Of a stretch of 64,000 nucleotides of DNA, positions 1-9,300 are shown piece after piece. Origin of the DNA: Staphylococcus arlettae (GTDB taxonomy: Bacteria; Bacillota; Bacilli; Staphylococcales; Staphylococcaceae); NCBI RefSeq assembly GCF_002902345.1, contig NZ_PPQB01000022.1, positions 3,946 to 67,945 of the forward strand, written 5' to 3'. Position 1 is the stretch's first letter. Every line of letters starts with the position of its first letter. A program made the translations under genes and the position numbers. Under the pieces are notes generated by a model. It searched no databases. It was not told the origin of the DNA and worked only from the letters and a program-made list of their open reading frames with translations.

Positions 1-19
1 GTTTCGACTAAAACATGGA

Positions 20-176
20 GTGGGACAGAAATCTGATTTTGAAAAAATGATTTCGTTGTCCCACCCCGGCAAGGATGACTAGCATTGAAAAAAGCTTGGT
101 TTGAAGCGCATTTTCAATGCAGTCAGCTACTGCCAATATGAAAAAGACTAGGACAAATCAATATTGTCCCAGCCTC
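20..176 (+). repeat. Dispersed repeat R1, full copy
   Basis: Intergenic element with three self-complementary parts: GTGGGACA pairs with TGTCCCAC about 35 nt later, GCATTGAAAA pairs with TTTTCAATGC, and GGACAAATCA pairs with the GTCCC-containing tail. A nearly identical copy lies in reverse orientation at 47607-47764, and a degenerate one at 19405-19546. It contains no ORF of note. The three hairpins suggest a structured RNA or a terminator-type element. Confidence 0.75.
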
Positions 177-210
177 AAAATTTATGTAAATGTATAATTT
201 TTAATATTAA

Positions 211-485
211 AACCGTGCACCTTTGCTTCGAATAAGTATCACAAACGTTACCAAAGTCGACAGCTAAATCTCGGCAACCCTACGGCACATATGATGATCC
301 ACTTAATGCTGCTTCCGTCAGGACCTGACATGATTCATGGGTTCATATTGCATAGGACCGAAATCTTCAAACACTACGTGCTTTGGGCAGACTTCACAAA
401 AACGTACCCTTAGCAAAGGAATTAAGTCTCGCGTAAAGCGGATTTCGAGTACAGGGAACCGCTACCTCCCCACCTAGCACGGCAA
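211..485 (-). ncRNA. ffs: Signal recognition particle RNA (SRP RNA / scRNA)
   Basis: Long Bacillus-type SRP RNA on the minus strand. Seen: the 5' GCCGTGCTAGGTGGGGAGGT, the universally conserved apical core reading CAGGTCCTGACGGAAGCAGC, then GTGCCGTAGGGTTGCC, and a 3' end GGTGCACGGTTTT complementary to the 5' end. About 270 nt, as expected for a Firmicute SRP RNA with an Alu domain. It binds Ffh and targets nascent membrane proteins to the translocon. In staphylococci it lies beside the tre genes, as here. The ends are estimated from pairing of the termini. Confidence 0.95.
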
Positions 486-581
486 ACTTTATATTACTAT
501 AAAATCATTAATTAATGCAAGCTAAACGTTTAAAATGCCTTAATAATTTTTTACACAGTCTTAAAGTATATTGCGCATTTG

Positions 582-1307
582 TTATAATTTGCGACGCCGT
601 GAAAAGTCATTAAACCTAAATTCAGTCGCTATATGTTTAGACACAGTATATTGAAAACGTTCTGTATTTTTTAAATGTACGACGCCTCTAACTGTGGCCG
701 TATATGGTGGTTCGACTGGACCAAAAACACGTTTTTCTTGCTCACCAAACGCTTCAAAAGTAATAGATTTATTAGCATAACTTATCTCTAAGCCTAATGT
801 TTCTTCAATGTGTTGATAAATTGATTGTTGTGCAATATCTAAAGTTATTTTTGGAATGATAGACTCGACTAAATAATCTTCGTCTAAAATTTTAACTTGG
901 CCATTAACCGTTCGCACTCTAACTATATGCCATAGTTTGGCACCCAGCGCTAATCCTAACTTGTCTTTAACCATTGGAACATCGCTTGCTGGAATAAGTT
1001 CTAATTTCAGAACTTTTGTCGCGTGTTTGAGTGCGCGTTCGTTTTTCACTTCATTAAAGCTCATTAAATCTGCAAATGGGAACTCAGTTAGCTGTTGATA
1101 AATGACAATGGATCCTTTGCCTCTAATTTTTTGAATCATGCCATCACTCACTAACAGATGCAAAGCTTTTCTTACTGTTTCACGTGATGCTTGGTAAGTT
1201 TGCACTAAATCATTTTCTGACGGAATTTGATCACCGTATGACAAACTTCCATCTAATATCTCTTCTTTCAATGCTTCATATATAGTTATAAATTTTTTCT
1301 TCGTCAT
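582..1307 (-). CDS. treR: Trehalose operon repressor, GntR family (TreR)
   Basis: 241-residue GntR/HutC-subfamily regulator. An N-terminal winged helix (about residues 5-70, with the PSENDLVQTYQASRETVRKA stretch) is followed by a UTRA ligand-binding domain (about 90-235). Family knowledge: TreR represses tre genes and is released by trehalose-6-phosphate. The ATG at 1307 is preferred over an upstream TTG because AAAGAG lies at usable distance. It is the last gene of treP-treC-treR, 22 nt after the treC stop, so it is probably co-transcribed and autoregulated through the treP promoter operator. Confidence 0.93.
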   Translation of the reverse strand: MTKKKFITIYEALKEEILDGSLSYGDQIPSENDLVQTYQASRETVRKALHLLVSDGMIQKIRGKGSIVIYQQLTEFPFADLMSFNEVKNERALKHATKVLKLELIPASDVPMVKDKLGLALGAKLWHIVRVRTVNGQVKILDEDYLVESIIPKITLDIAQQSIYQHIEETLGLEISYANKSITFEAFGEQEKRVFGPVEPPYTATVRGVVHLKNTERFQYTVSKHIATEFRFNDFSRRRKL

Positions 1308-1329
1308 AACAGCCAACTCTTTTACTTAA

Positions 1330-2964
1330 TTATTGAGCGATGACTACCGCTCCAAAACCACTTAATATATTATGCTGTATCTCACCATTTTGTACAATAT
1401 ATTCTCCATCAATATTCAAGTCATCTGGTAAGGCAACAGACTCTTTAGAGAAGTTCGCTATAACTAACCACGTTGCACCTTGATAATGGCGTTTGTATAC
1501 AAACAATTCATTATGGTCCATATAAAGAGGCTCTATACTACCGTACGTAATAATATCGTTGTTATGGCGTAAGTCAATTAACTTTTTGTATGTGTGTAAT
1601 ACTGAGTTCGGGTCGTTAATCGCCGCTTCTACGTTGATGACATCGTAGTTATTAGGAATATCAATCCATGGCGTACCTGAAGTAAATCCTGCATTAGCTT
1701 CATTTGTCCATTGCACTGGTGTTCTAGCATTATCTCGTGATTTTTGCCCTAAAATTTCAATGATTTCATCTTCAGCATATCCGTCTTGTTTCATTTTACG
1801 ATAAGCGTTGAGTGATTCTACATCTCTATACTGACTTATGTCACTAAAGTACGGATCAGTCATGCCGATTTCTTCGCCTTGATAGATATAAGGTGTACCT
1901 TGCAACATATGCAGCACAATTGCCAACATTTTAGCACTACTTTGATGCAATTCTGGCGTTGAATCGTCCCCAAATCTAGAAACTACACGTGGTTGGTCAT
2001 GGTTACACCAAAAAATAGCATTCCAGCCGCCACCTTCATATATACCTAATTGCCACTCCATCAAAATTTCTTTCAATTTAATGAAATCTAGTTTAGCATT
2101 CGACCATTTTTCGCCATCAACATAATCTACTTTCAAATGATGGAAATTGAAGACACTACTTAACTCTTGTCGTTCTGGATTCGTATACTTAACACAATTA
2201 TCGATAGTCGTAGATGACATTTCTCCTACCGTCATCATCGGTTTATCACCAAAAGTACGACGGTTCATTTCATGTAAATACTCATGTACACGTGGCCCAT
2301 CTGTATAAAATTCTTTACCTATCTTGTCAGAATCTTTAAATTCACCTTTTGAAATCAAATTAATTACATCAAAACGAAAACCATCAACACCAAAATCAAT
2401 CCAATGATTGATCATGTCATATAGTGCATCACGTACAGCCTTATTATCCCAATTCAAATCAGCTTGGGTAACATCAAAAAGGTGTAAATAATACTCATCT
2501 GTGTCAGCGTCATACTGCCATGCATTACCTCCAAATTTAGATTCCCAATTCGTAGGAGGCTGTCCATCTGAAGATTTTCTAAAGAAATAGTAATCTCTAT
2601 ACTGACTGTCTTTCGCCGAATACGCTTGTTTAAACCACTCATGTTGGGTTGACGTGTGATTAATTACAATATCTAACATAACCTTGAGATCGCGTTTATG
2701 TGCTTCACTAATTAGTGTTTCAAATTCTTCGATTGTTCCAAAACGTTCATTAATCTTATAGTAATCGCTAATATCATACCCATTATCATTCATTGGTGAT
2801 TCATATATCGGCGTCAACCAAAGGTAGTCAACACCTAAATACTGTAGATAATCCAACTTTTCAATTATGCCATTAATATCTCCTTCACCATTACCCGTCG
2901 TATCATTAAACGATTTTGGATAAATTTGATAAACAACCGACTTTCTCCAGTCGTTATGTGCCAT
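1330..2964 (-). CDS. treC: Alpha,alpha-phosphotrehalase (trehalose-6-phosphate hydrolase)
   Basis: 544-residue cytoplasmic GH13 enzyme that splits trehalose-6-phosphate into glucose and glucose-6-phosphate. Seen: the N-terminal WRKSVVYQIYPKSF typical of oligo-1,6-glucosidase/TreC enzymes, DIVINHTS (region II-like), GFRFDVIN with the nucleophile Asp, TVGEM with the acid/base Glu, and CNHDQPR with the third catalytic Asp. The ATG at 2964 follows GAAGGTGG by 8 nt; an in-frame GTG 12 nt upstream is less well placed. It lies 93 nt downstream of treP, behind a hairpin. Confidence 0.95.
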   Translation of the reverse strand: MAHNDWRKSVVYQIYPKSFNDTTGNGEGDINGIIEKLDYLQYLGVDYLWLTPIYESPMNDNGYDISDYYKINERFGTIEEFETLISEAHKRDLKVMLDIVINHTSTQHEWFKQAYSAKDSQYRDYYFFRKSSDGQPPTNWESKFGGNAWQYDADTDEYYLHLFDVTQADLNWDNKAVRDALYDMINHWIDFGVDGFRFDVINLISKGEFKDSDKIGKEFYTDGPRVHEYLHEMNRRTFGDKPMMTVGEMSSTTIDNCVKYTNPERQELSSVFNFHHLKVDYVDGEKWSNAKLDFIKLKEILMEWQLGIYEGGGWNAIFWCNHDQPRVVSRFGDDSTPELHQSSAKMLAIVLHMLQGTPYIYQGEEIGMTDPYFSDISQYRDVESLNAYRKMKQDGYAEDEIIEILGQKSRDNARTPVQWTNEANAGFTSGTPWIDIPNNYDVINVEAAINDPNSVLHTYKKLIDLRHNNDIITYGSIEPLYMDHNELFVYKRHYQGATWLVIANFSKESVALPDDLNIDGEYIVQNGEIQHNILSGFGAVVIAQ

Positions 2965-2996
2965 AGTACATTCCACCTTCTTTTATTATTAAATAA

Positions 2997-3026
2997 AAAC
3001 TCGCTATAAACGTACTAGCGAGTTTA
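2997..3026 (-). terminator. Hairpin between treP and treC
   Basis: On the minus strand, AAACTCGCTA pairs with TAGCGAGTTT over an 8-9 nt loop, followed by a T-rich run (TTATTT). It lies inside the operon, so it may attenuate treC-treR relative to treP or protect an mRNA 3' end. Confidence 0.6.
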
Positions 3027-3057
3027 ATTTTCACTTGATATTAATTCAATTACCTAC

Positions 3058-4485
3058 TTACTCTTCTACTAATTCTTTCGTATTATCTTTCGCAAACTTA
3101 GAAAAGATAATAGTTAAAATAAATGGTACGATCATTGCAATGACAGTACATAGTAAATACACAACCCAAAATTCTTTTTGAATCGAAATGAACGCTGGTA
3201 CTCCACCTACACCAACATTACCTAACACACGACTAGCGCCAATAAAGGCACCTAAAATACATGATGTTGTAATAGCTGCAATAAATGGATATTTCAATGG
3301 TAAATTGACACCGAACATTGCAGGTTCTGTAACACCTAAAAATCCTGAAACTCCGGAAGTTACTGCAAGCCCTTGTTCTTTGGCCATTTTACGTTTTTTG
3401 TAAATATACCAAGCACCGAAAGCTGCTGAACCTTGACAAATATTTGAAATTGCTACTATCGGCCAGAGGTAAGTACCTCCTAACTGACTACCCATCAATT
3501 GGAAATCTACTGCCAAGAACATATGATGTAAACCTGTAATTACAAGTGGCGCGTATAATAATCCATAAATGGCACCACCTAACCAACCTGCATGTTGGAA
3601 AATAAATGTAACAGCACTAGTAATGCCTCCACCTATCCATAATGCAAGTGGGCCTATGACGATAAATGCTAAAAATCCTGTAATTAACAACGCTACTGGT
3701 CCTACTACTAACATCTTAATAGAATCGTGCACACGTTTATTAAGGAATTTTTCAATTTGAGCTAACACATAAGCTGCAAGTAAAATCGGTAACACTTGAC
3801 CTTGATAGTTTAACTGTTTAATCTCTAATCCAAATAAATCCCACGTTGGAATATTACCTTTTGCAATATCATATTGCGATACTAATTGTGGATTCATCAA
3901 AACTAACCCAAGTACTAACCCAAGAATTTGACTTCCGCCAAACACTTTCATACTGCTCCAACCAATTAAAGCTGGTAAAAACGTAAATGCAGTATTGGCA
4001 ATAACATTTATGATATCAGAAATATCACCGAGTTGCGGAAACTGCTTAACTAACGGATCTGGTCCGAATAAATCTTCCATCGTCAATAAGTTGTTAATCC
4101 CCATTAACAAACCGGCTGTAACAATGGCAGGTAAAATAGGTATAAAAATATCACCTAATAATTTAATAAGCCTTTGTACTACATTACCTTTTTTGGCAGC
4201 AGCAGCTTTGGCATCATCTTTTGATGCTTCTGTTTGCCCCGTTTCTTCGATAAATTGACTATAGACTTCATCAACAGTACCTGGACCGATTACTATTTGA
4301 TATTGATTGTCTGCTTTAAACTGTCCTTTTACTAAATTATTATCACTTAACTTGTCCTTATCTACTTTAGCATCATCTTTTAAAACCAATCGTAAACGCG
4401 TCACACAATGTGTGGCAGTGTCAACGTTGTCCTTTCCCCCAATTGCTGCAACAATATCTTGAACATCCTTTTTATTTACAGCCAA
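3058..4485 (-). CDS. treP: PTS trehalose transporter, EIIBC subunit
   Basis: 475-residue membrane permease that imports and phosphorylates trehalose to trehalose-6-phosphate. Residues 1-85 form the EIIB domain with the phosphorylated Cys27 in THCVTRLR. After a linker rich in Lys and Ala, residues about 105-465 form the EIIC channel with some ten membrane segments (GLHHMFLAVDFQ, GVTEPAMFGVNLP). There is no EIIA domain, so a glucose-type EIIA in trans is expected. The start is TTG at 4485, supported by GGGAGTGA 9 nt upstream and by homologues starting at this residue. First gene of the tre operon. Confidence 0.94.
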   Translation of the reverse strand: MAVNKKDVQDIVAAIGGKDNVDTATHCVTRLRLVLKDDAKVDKDKLSDNNLVKGQFKADNQYQIVIGPGTVDEVYSQFIEETGQTEASKDDAKAAAAKKGNVVQRLIKLLGDIFIPILPAIVTAGLLMGINNLLTMEDLFGPDPLVKQFPQLGDISDIINVIANTAFTFLPALIGWSSMKVFGGSQILGLVLGLVLMNPQLVSQYDIAKGNIPTWDLFGLEIKQLNYQGQVLPILLAAYVLAQIEKFLNKRVHDSIKMLVVGPVALLITGFLAFIVIGPLALWIGGGITSAVTFIFQHAGWLGGAIYGLLYAPLVITGLHHMFLAVDFQLMGSQLGGTYLWPIVAISNICQGSAAFGAWYIYKKRKMAKEQGLAVTSGVSGFLGVTEPAMFGVNLPLKYPFIAAITTSCILGAFIGASRVLGNVGVGGVPAFISIQKEFWVVYLLCTVIAMIVPFILTIIFSKFAKDNTKELVEE

Positions 4486-4520
4486 GATAGATCACTCCCA
4501 TTCACTTAATCTTTATAGAA

Positions 4521-4549
4521 AGTATACATGTATAGACAAGTTATGTAAA
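4521..4549 (-). promoter_or_regulatory. treP promoter with overlapping palindromic operator
   Basis: Sigma-A-type promoter on the minus strand: -35 TTTACA (4544-4549), 17-nt spacer, -10 TATACT (4521-4526). A perfect 12-bp palindrome TATACATGTATA (4523-4534) covers the -10 end. It resembles the AT-rich palindromes bound by TreR in Bacillus. TreR binding here is inferred. Confidence 0.75.
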
Positions 4550-4558
4550 GGTTTTCAT
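4543..4558 (-). promoter_or_regulatory. cre-like site at the treP -35 region
   Basis: Minus-strand ATGAAAACCTTTACAT fits the CcpA consensus WTGNNARCGNWWWCAW with one mismatch (C for G at the centre). It overlaps the -35 box, a placement suited to glucose repression of trehalose uptake. Confidence 0.55.
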
Positions 4559-4623
4559 TTTATTTCTTTCACTTTACTGATAACAATGGGTATAAGAGCT
4601 ATCTTATGAGTTTTAGACAAATA

Positions 4624-4665
4624 AAAAAGGCAAATATTCAATAACAACTTGAATACTTGCCTTTT
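4624..4665 (-). terminator. Terminator downstream of tRNA-Ser
   Basis: Arms AAGGCAAATATTCAA and TTGAATACTTGCCTT with one mismatch, flanked by A- and T-runs. On the minus strand it follows the tRNA and ends the gltBD-tRNA direction before the tre promoter. Confidence 0.65.
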
Positions 4666-4694
4666 GTATCTATTAGTCTTGGATTACTTCTTAA

Positions 4695-4787
4695 TGGCGG
4701 AGGAAGAGGGATTCGAACCCCCGCGAGCCGTTAAGCCCCTGTCGGTTTTCAAGACCGATCCCTTCAGCCGGACTTGGGTATTCCTCC
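4695..4787 (-). tRNA. tRNA-Ser (anticodon UGA)
   Basis: About 93 nt including an encoded CCA. Acceptor 5' GGAGGAA pairs with TTCCTCC before GCCA. The anticodon loop CTTGAAA gives UGA (reads UCN), the long variable arm is typical of class II tRNA-Ser, and the T-loop has GGTTCGAATCC. Sits just downstream of gltD. Confidence 0.97.
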
Positions 4788-4847
4788 AAACGAACACAAC
4801 ATCAATGATATTATAGCCCGTTTCAAAAGTCAATATAATTTTTATAT

Positions 4848-6311
4848 CTATACTGGCGTTTTCTCTAGTAAGTAACTGTTTACAGCATCCGCTACAGCTC
4901 TGCCTTCTTGAATCGCCCACACTACTAAACTTTGACCTCTGCGTGCATCACCAGCAGCAAAAATTTTGGCTTGATTAGTTCTGAAATCTTTGTTGTCAGC
5001 CACAATTTTGTTGCGTTCAGTTTGTACATTAAACGCGTGGGGTACTGTAGTTTCTGTACCTATAAATCCAATGGACAACAATACTAAATCTGCTGGCCAG
5101 TGACGCTCTGTACCATCCACAATCATCATACCTTCATCAGTTTCTTCTAATATTTGAGTATACACTCCTTTGACGTTACCTATATGATCCACATCATAAC
5201 GCATCGTTTGAACACCGTATGCGCGTGGCTCAAAACCAAATTTCGCTTCGTATTCTTTATGCGCATAATCCATCTTAAAGACCGGCATCGGTAATGGCCA
5301 ATGGGTATTTTCTTCAAATTCAAAAGCTTCTGCTTGTTTCGTATATTTATTGAATTGGACGATAGATTTACAGTTTTCACGTAATGCAGTAGCTACACAG
5401 TCTGCACCTGTATCACCAGCACCAATGACGACTACATTTTTACCTTCTGCTGAAATCGTAGTTTCACTAATTTCACCATTTAAGTACTGTGCTTGTTCAG
5501 TTAAATAATCCATTGCAAAATGAATACCTTGGCCCATACGTCCTTCTAATGGTAGATCACGTGCGTTTTGCGAACCTGTACATAACACTATCGCATCATA
5601 CGCTTCTGTTAAGTCTTCTTTAGAAATATCAACACCGATTTCTATGCCAGTTTGAAATTCGATACCTGATTGCTCCATCACACGAATTCTACGACGCACT
5701 ACATCTTTATCTAGTTTCATATTAGGAATACCATACATCAATAAACCACCCGCTTCTTGTGCGCGTTCGTATACTGTGACTTTGTAACCTAATTTATTCA
5801 ACTCATCCGCCGCTGTTAAACCTGCCGGGCCACTACCCACAATAGCTACCCGTTCTTGTTTACGTTTTTTGGGCGGGGTAGGCTGTACCCAGCCATTTTC
5901 AAATGCTTCATCTATAATGGTACGCTCAATACCTTTGATTGCTACAGATTCACGATTAATTTTCATGACACATGATTGCTCACAAGGTGCTGGACAAACA
6001 TAACCTGTAAATTCTGGAAAGTTGTTTGTTTCACTTAATCGTTCATACGCAGTTTTAAAATCTTTTTTGTATACCAAATCATTCCATTCAGGAATATAGT
6101 TACCAATTGGACAGCCTATCGTCTCACGACCGAAAGGCTCCCCCGTTTGGCAAAATGGCGTACCACAATCCATACAACGTGCACCTTGTACAGTTGCCTC
6201 TTCCCGAGTAAATCTATGTTGTATTGCAGCATGATGCTTTAAACGATCAACTAATGACAACTCATCTAATTGTTGTTTGTCATAATTCATAAATCCTTTA
6301 AATTCACCCAT
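4848..6311 (-). CDS. gltD: Glutamate synthase (NADPH), small subunit
   Basis: 487-residue cytoplasmic flavoprotein that passes electrons from NADPH to the large subunit for glutamate synthesis from glutamine and 2-oxoglutarate. Seen: N-terminal cysteine clusters (GARCMDCGTPFC, GCPIGNYIP, CPAPCEQSC) for Fe-S centres, an FAD-binding VAIVGSGPAGLTAADEL at about 155, an NADPH-binding VVVIGAGDTGADC at about 290 and a C-terminal GDARRGQSLVVWAI. The ATG follows AAGGGGGGA. It starts 19 nt after the gltB stop, so the two form an operon. Confidence 0.96.
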   Translation of the reverse strand: MGEFKGFMNYDKQQLDELSLVDRLKHHAAIQHRFTREEATVQGARCMDCGTPFCQTGEPFGRETIGCPIGNYIPEWNDLVYKKDFKTAYERLSETNNFPEFTGYVCPAPCEQSCVMKINRESVAIKGIERTIIDEAFENGWVQPTPPKKRKQERVAIVGSGPAGLTAADELNKLGYKVTVYERAQEAGGLLMYGIPNMKLDKDVVRRRIRVMEQSGIEFQTGIEIGVDISKEDLTEAYDAIVLCTGSQNARDLPLEGRMGQGIHFAMDYLTEQAQYLNGEISETTISAEGKNVVVIGAGDTGADCVATALRENCKSIVQFNKYTKQAEAFEFEENTHWPLPMPVFKMDYAHKEYEAKFGFEPRAYGVQTMRYDVDHIGNVKGVYTQILEETDEGMMIVDGTERHWPADLVLLSIGFIGTETTVPHAFNVQTERNKIVADNKDFRTNQAKIFAAGDARRGQSLVVWAIQEGRAVADAVNSYLLEKTPV

Positions 6312-6330
6312 GCAAATCCCCCCTTATGAT

Positions 6331-9300
6331 TTAATATACTGCCGACAATGGTTTGTCAGTTTCTATATGTGTGCGCTCATCATTAAATGCTTTCAGCAAT
6401 GCCTCGTCTAGTTGCGGTGTTGTTTGTTTTTGTAAGTCAATTTTCTGCATCATTAATTTGAAATCTTTTGGTATAACTTTGACTACCTTACTTTCGATAT
6501 GCTCAAAGTCTTGTAGCAGCGCTTGTGCCTTTTTACTATTTGTATATTTCACATGTTCTTCTAGCATCTCTTTTAATACTGAACGCTCTTCATCGACTGT
6601 CACTTCATCGAAATCAAGCGTATCTAAGGCGTGATCTTGTTTAAATTGTTCAATATCTGTTGGGAAGATATAGCTAACGCCGCCACTCATACCTTGGCCA
6701 AAGTTTTTACCTACATCTCCTAATACGACAACACGTCCACCAGTCATATATTCTAATCCGTGATCTCCTATACCTTCGACTACAACTTGCACGCCACTAT
6801 TTCGGATACAGAAACGTTCACCTGCGCGTCCATTAATAAATGCCTTACCATGAGAAGCGCCATAAAAGCATACATTACCCACAATAATTTCATTTTCTCG
6901 AGCTGCATTAGGGGCATTGACAATAATTTTGCCTCCAGATAATCCTTTGCCAACATAATCATTGGCATCACCTGTGTGATGAATCGTCAATCCCCTCGGT
7001 GTATATGCTGCTAAACTTTGCCCTGCATGACCATTTGTATACACATTGATACTATCTTCAGCCATACCTTCTGCGCCATGAACACGCGTGATAGCACTAC
7101 CTGTAATAACGCCTACATCGCGTTGCTCATTCTTCAATTGATACTCTCCTTTAAAAGTAGTACCTGAATTTATCGCTGCTTGAGCATCTGGGTATAATTC
7201 TGTTAAATCAAAGCCTTCGTCTAAATGATGATTTTGCTCAATTGATTTATGTCGTTCCCCATCATGTTGATACAACAAAGCTTCAATATCCATTGTATTC
7301 GCTTTAGGTCGCTGTTTTTGGTAAGGCGCACGTTGTAGTAAATCTGTGCGTCCCACAAGTTCATCTACGGATTTCAAGCCAAGTTGTGCTAAAATCTCAC
7401 GTAATTCTTCAGCTACAAAATGCATGAAATTCACTACATGATCTGCACGGCCATTAAATAATGCACGTAAATCTTGGTTTTGTGTTGCAATGCCTACTGG
7501 ACATGTATCTTTATGGCACACACGCATCATAATACATCCAAGTACTACTAATGGTGCTGTAGCAAAACCAAATTCTTCAGCACCTAAAGCACAAGCGTAA
7601 GCTACATCTTTACCAGTAAGTAATTTGCCATCCGTTTCTACTTTTACACGTGATCTCAAATCATTCATCATAAGTGTTTGGTGCGTTTCGGCTAAACCTA
7701 CTTCCCATGGAACGCCAGCATGTTGAATACTCGTTTTCGGTGATGCACCTGTCCCGCCATCATAACCACTAATAACAATTTTATCTGCATAGGCTTTCGC
7801 TACACCTGCAGCAATCGTGCCTACTCCTGTTTTCGACACTAATTTCACTGTGATATCAGCATCTTTATTCGCATTTTTCAAATCATGTATTAACTGCGCT
7901 AAGTCTTCTATTGAATAAATATCGTGATGTGGCGGCGGTGAAATCAAACCTATCCCTGGTGTTGAACCCCTTACTTCCGCGATCCACGGATAAACTTTAC
8001 TACCTGGCAGTTGTCCGCCTTCCCCTGGTTTAGCGCCTTGCGCAACTTTAATTTGAATTTCTTTCGCATGTTGTAAATAATCACTCGTCACACCAAAACG
8101 GCCTGAAGCTACTTGTTTAATAGCACTTGAATGATTACGTCCTTCTTCGTCAATAATATAACGTTCTGGGTTTTCTCCACCTTCACCACTATTACTTTTA
8201 CCACCAATACGATTCATCGCTTCCGCTAATGTTTGATGCGCTTCAGCTGAAATTGAACCATAACTCATAGCACCTGTATTAAAGCGTCGCACGATATCAC
8301 TCGCTGGTTCTACTTCAGTGATATCAACAGGTGTTTGTTGTTTAAACTCCATCAAATGACGAATATGGTCAGTACGTTTAGTATTTACTTCTTCAGAAAA
8401 AGCTTTAAATTTCTCATAATCATTTAAGCGACAGGCATGTTGTAATAAATGGATAGATGTTGGATTAAACGCGTGGTGTTGACCTTGTTTACGCCATTGG
8501 AACGTACTTCCCGATTCAATATACGGGGATGTCGCACTTTGACGTCCTTTATTTTCTTGATCAATCATATCAATTGAGATTCCTGATAATTTTGATTGCG
8601 TACCTGTGAAATAACGATTAACTACATCATGACTCAAACCTACAGCTTCAAAAATTTGTGCCCCTTGATAACTTTGAACTGTTGAAATACCCATTTTCGC
8701 CATAACTTTAATTACACCTTCAGATAGTGTGTCTGTATAAGTTTGAACATTAGATATAACTTCACCAGACAAACGACCATCCTTAGTCAATGCTTCAATA
8801 GTACGTTGTGCTAAATACGGTACGACCGCATTCGCTCCATAGCCTAATAAACACGCTACATGATGCACTTCACGTGTTTCACCGGATAACGCAACAATAC
8901 TCGTATCCATACGTAAATTTTGCGTGATTAGCAGTTGATGAATATGACTGACTGCTAGCAATATAGGCATAGCAAAACCAGTGTCATCAACTAAACCACT
9001 ATCATCAAGCACTATTATTTCCTTGCCTTGTTTCACAGCTGCAATCGCTTGTTCTCCTAACTCATCTAAAGCATCCTCTAAACGACGACTATATAATGTC
9101 GATAAGCGCTGCACATTAAAGCGACTATTTTCAATTTTAGCTAATTGCGCTTCTGTTAATACCGGTTTTTGTAATTGAATACGACTTAACGCATCTTCAT
9201 TAGGTTGTAATAAATTGCCTTCACTACCTAAATAAGACAACTCACTTGTTACTATCTTTTCACGATAAGCATCAATGGGTGGATTTGTAACTTGTGCAAA

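Noticed and set aside
6353-6634. ORF on the plus strand inside gltB
   Set aside because: Antisense shadow of a strongly conserved gene, no RBS and low-complexity Ser/Cys composition.
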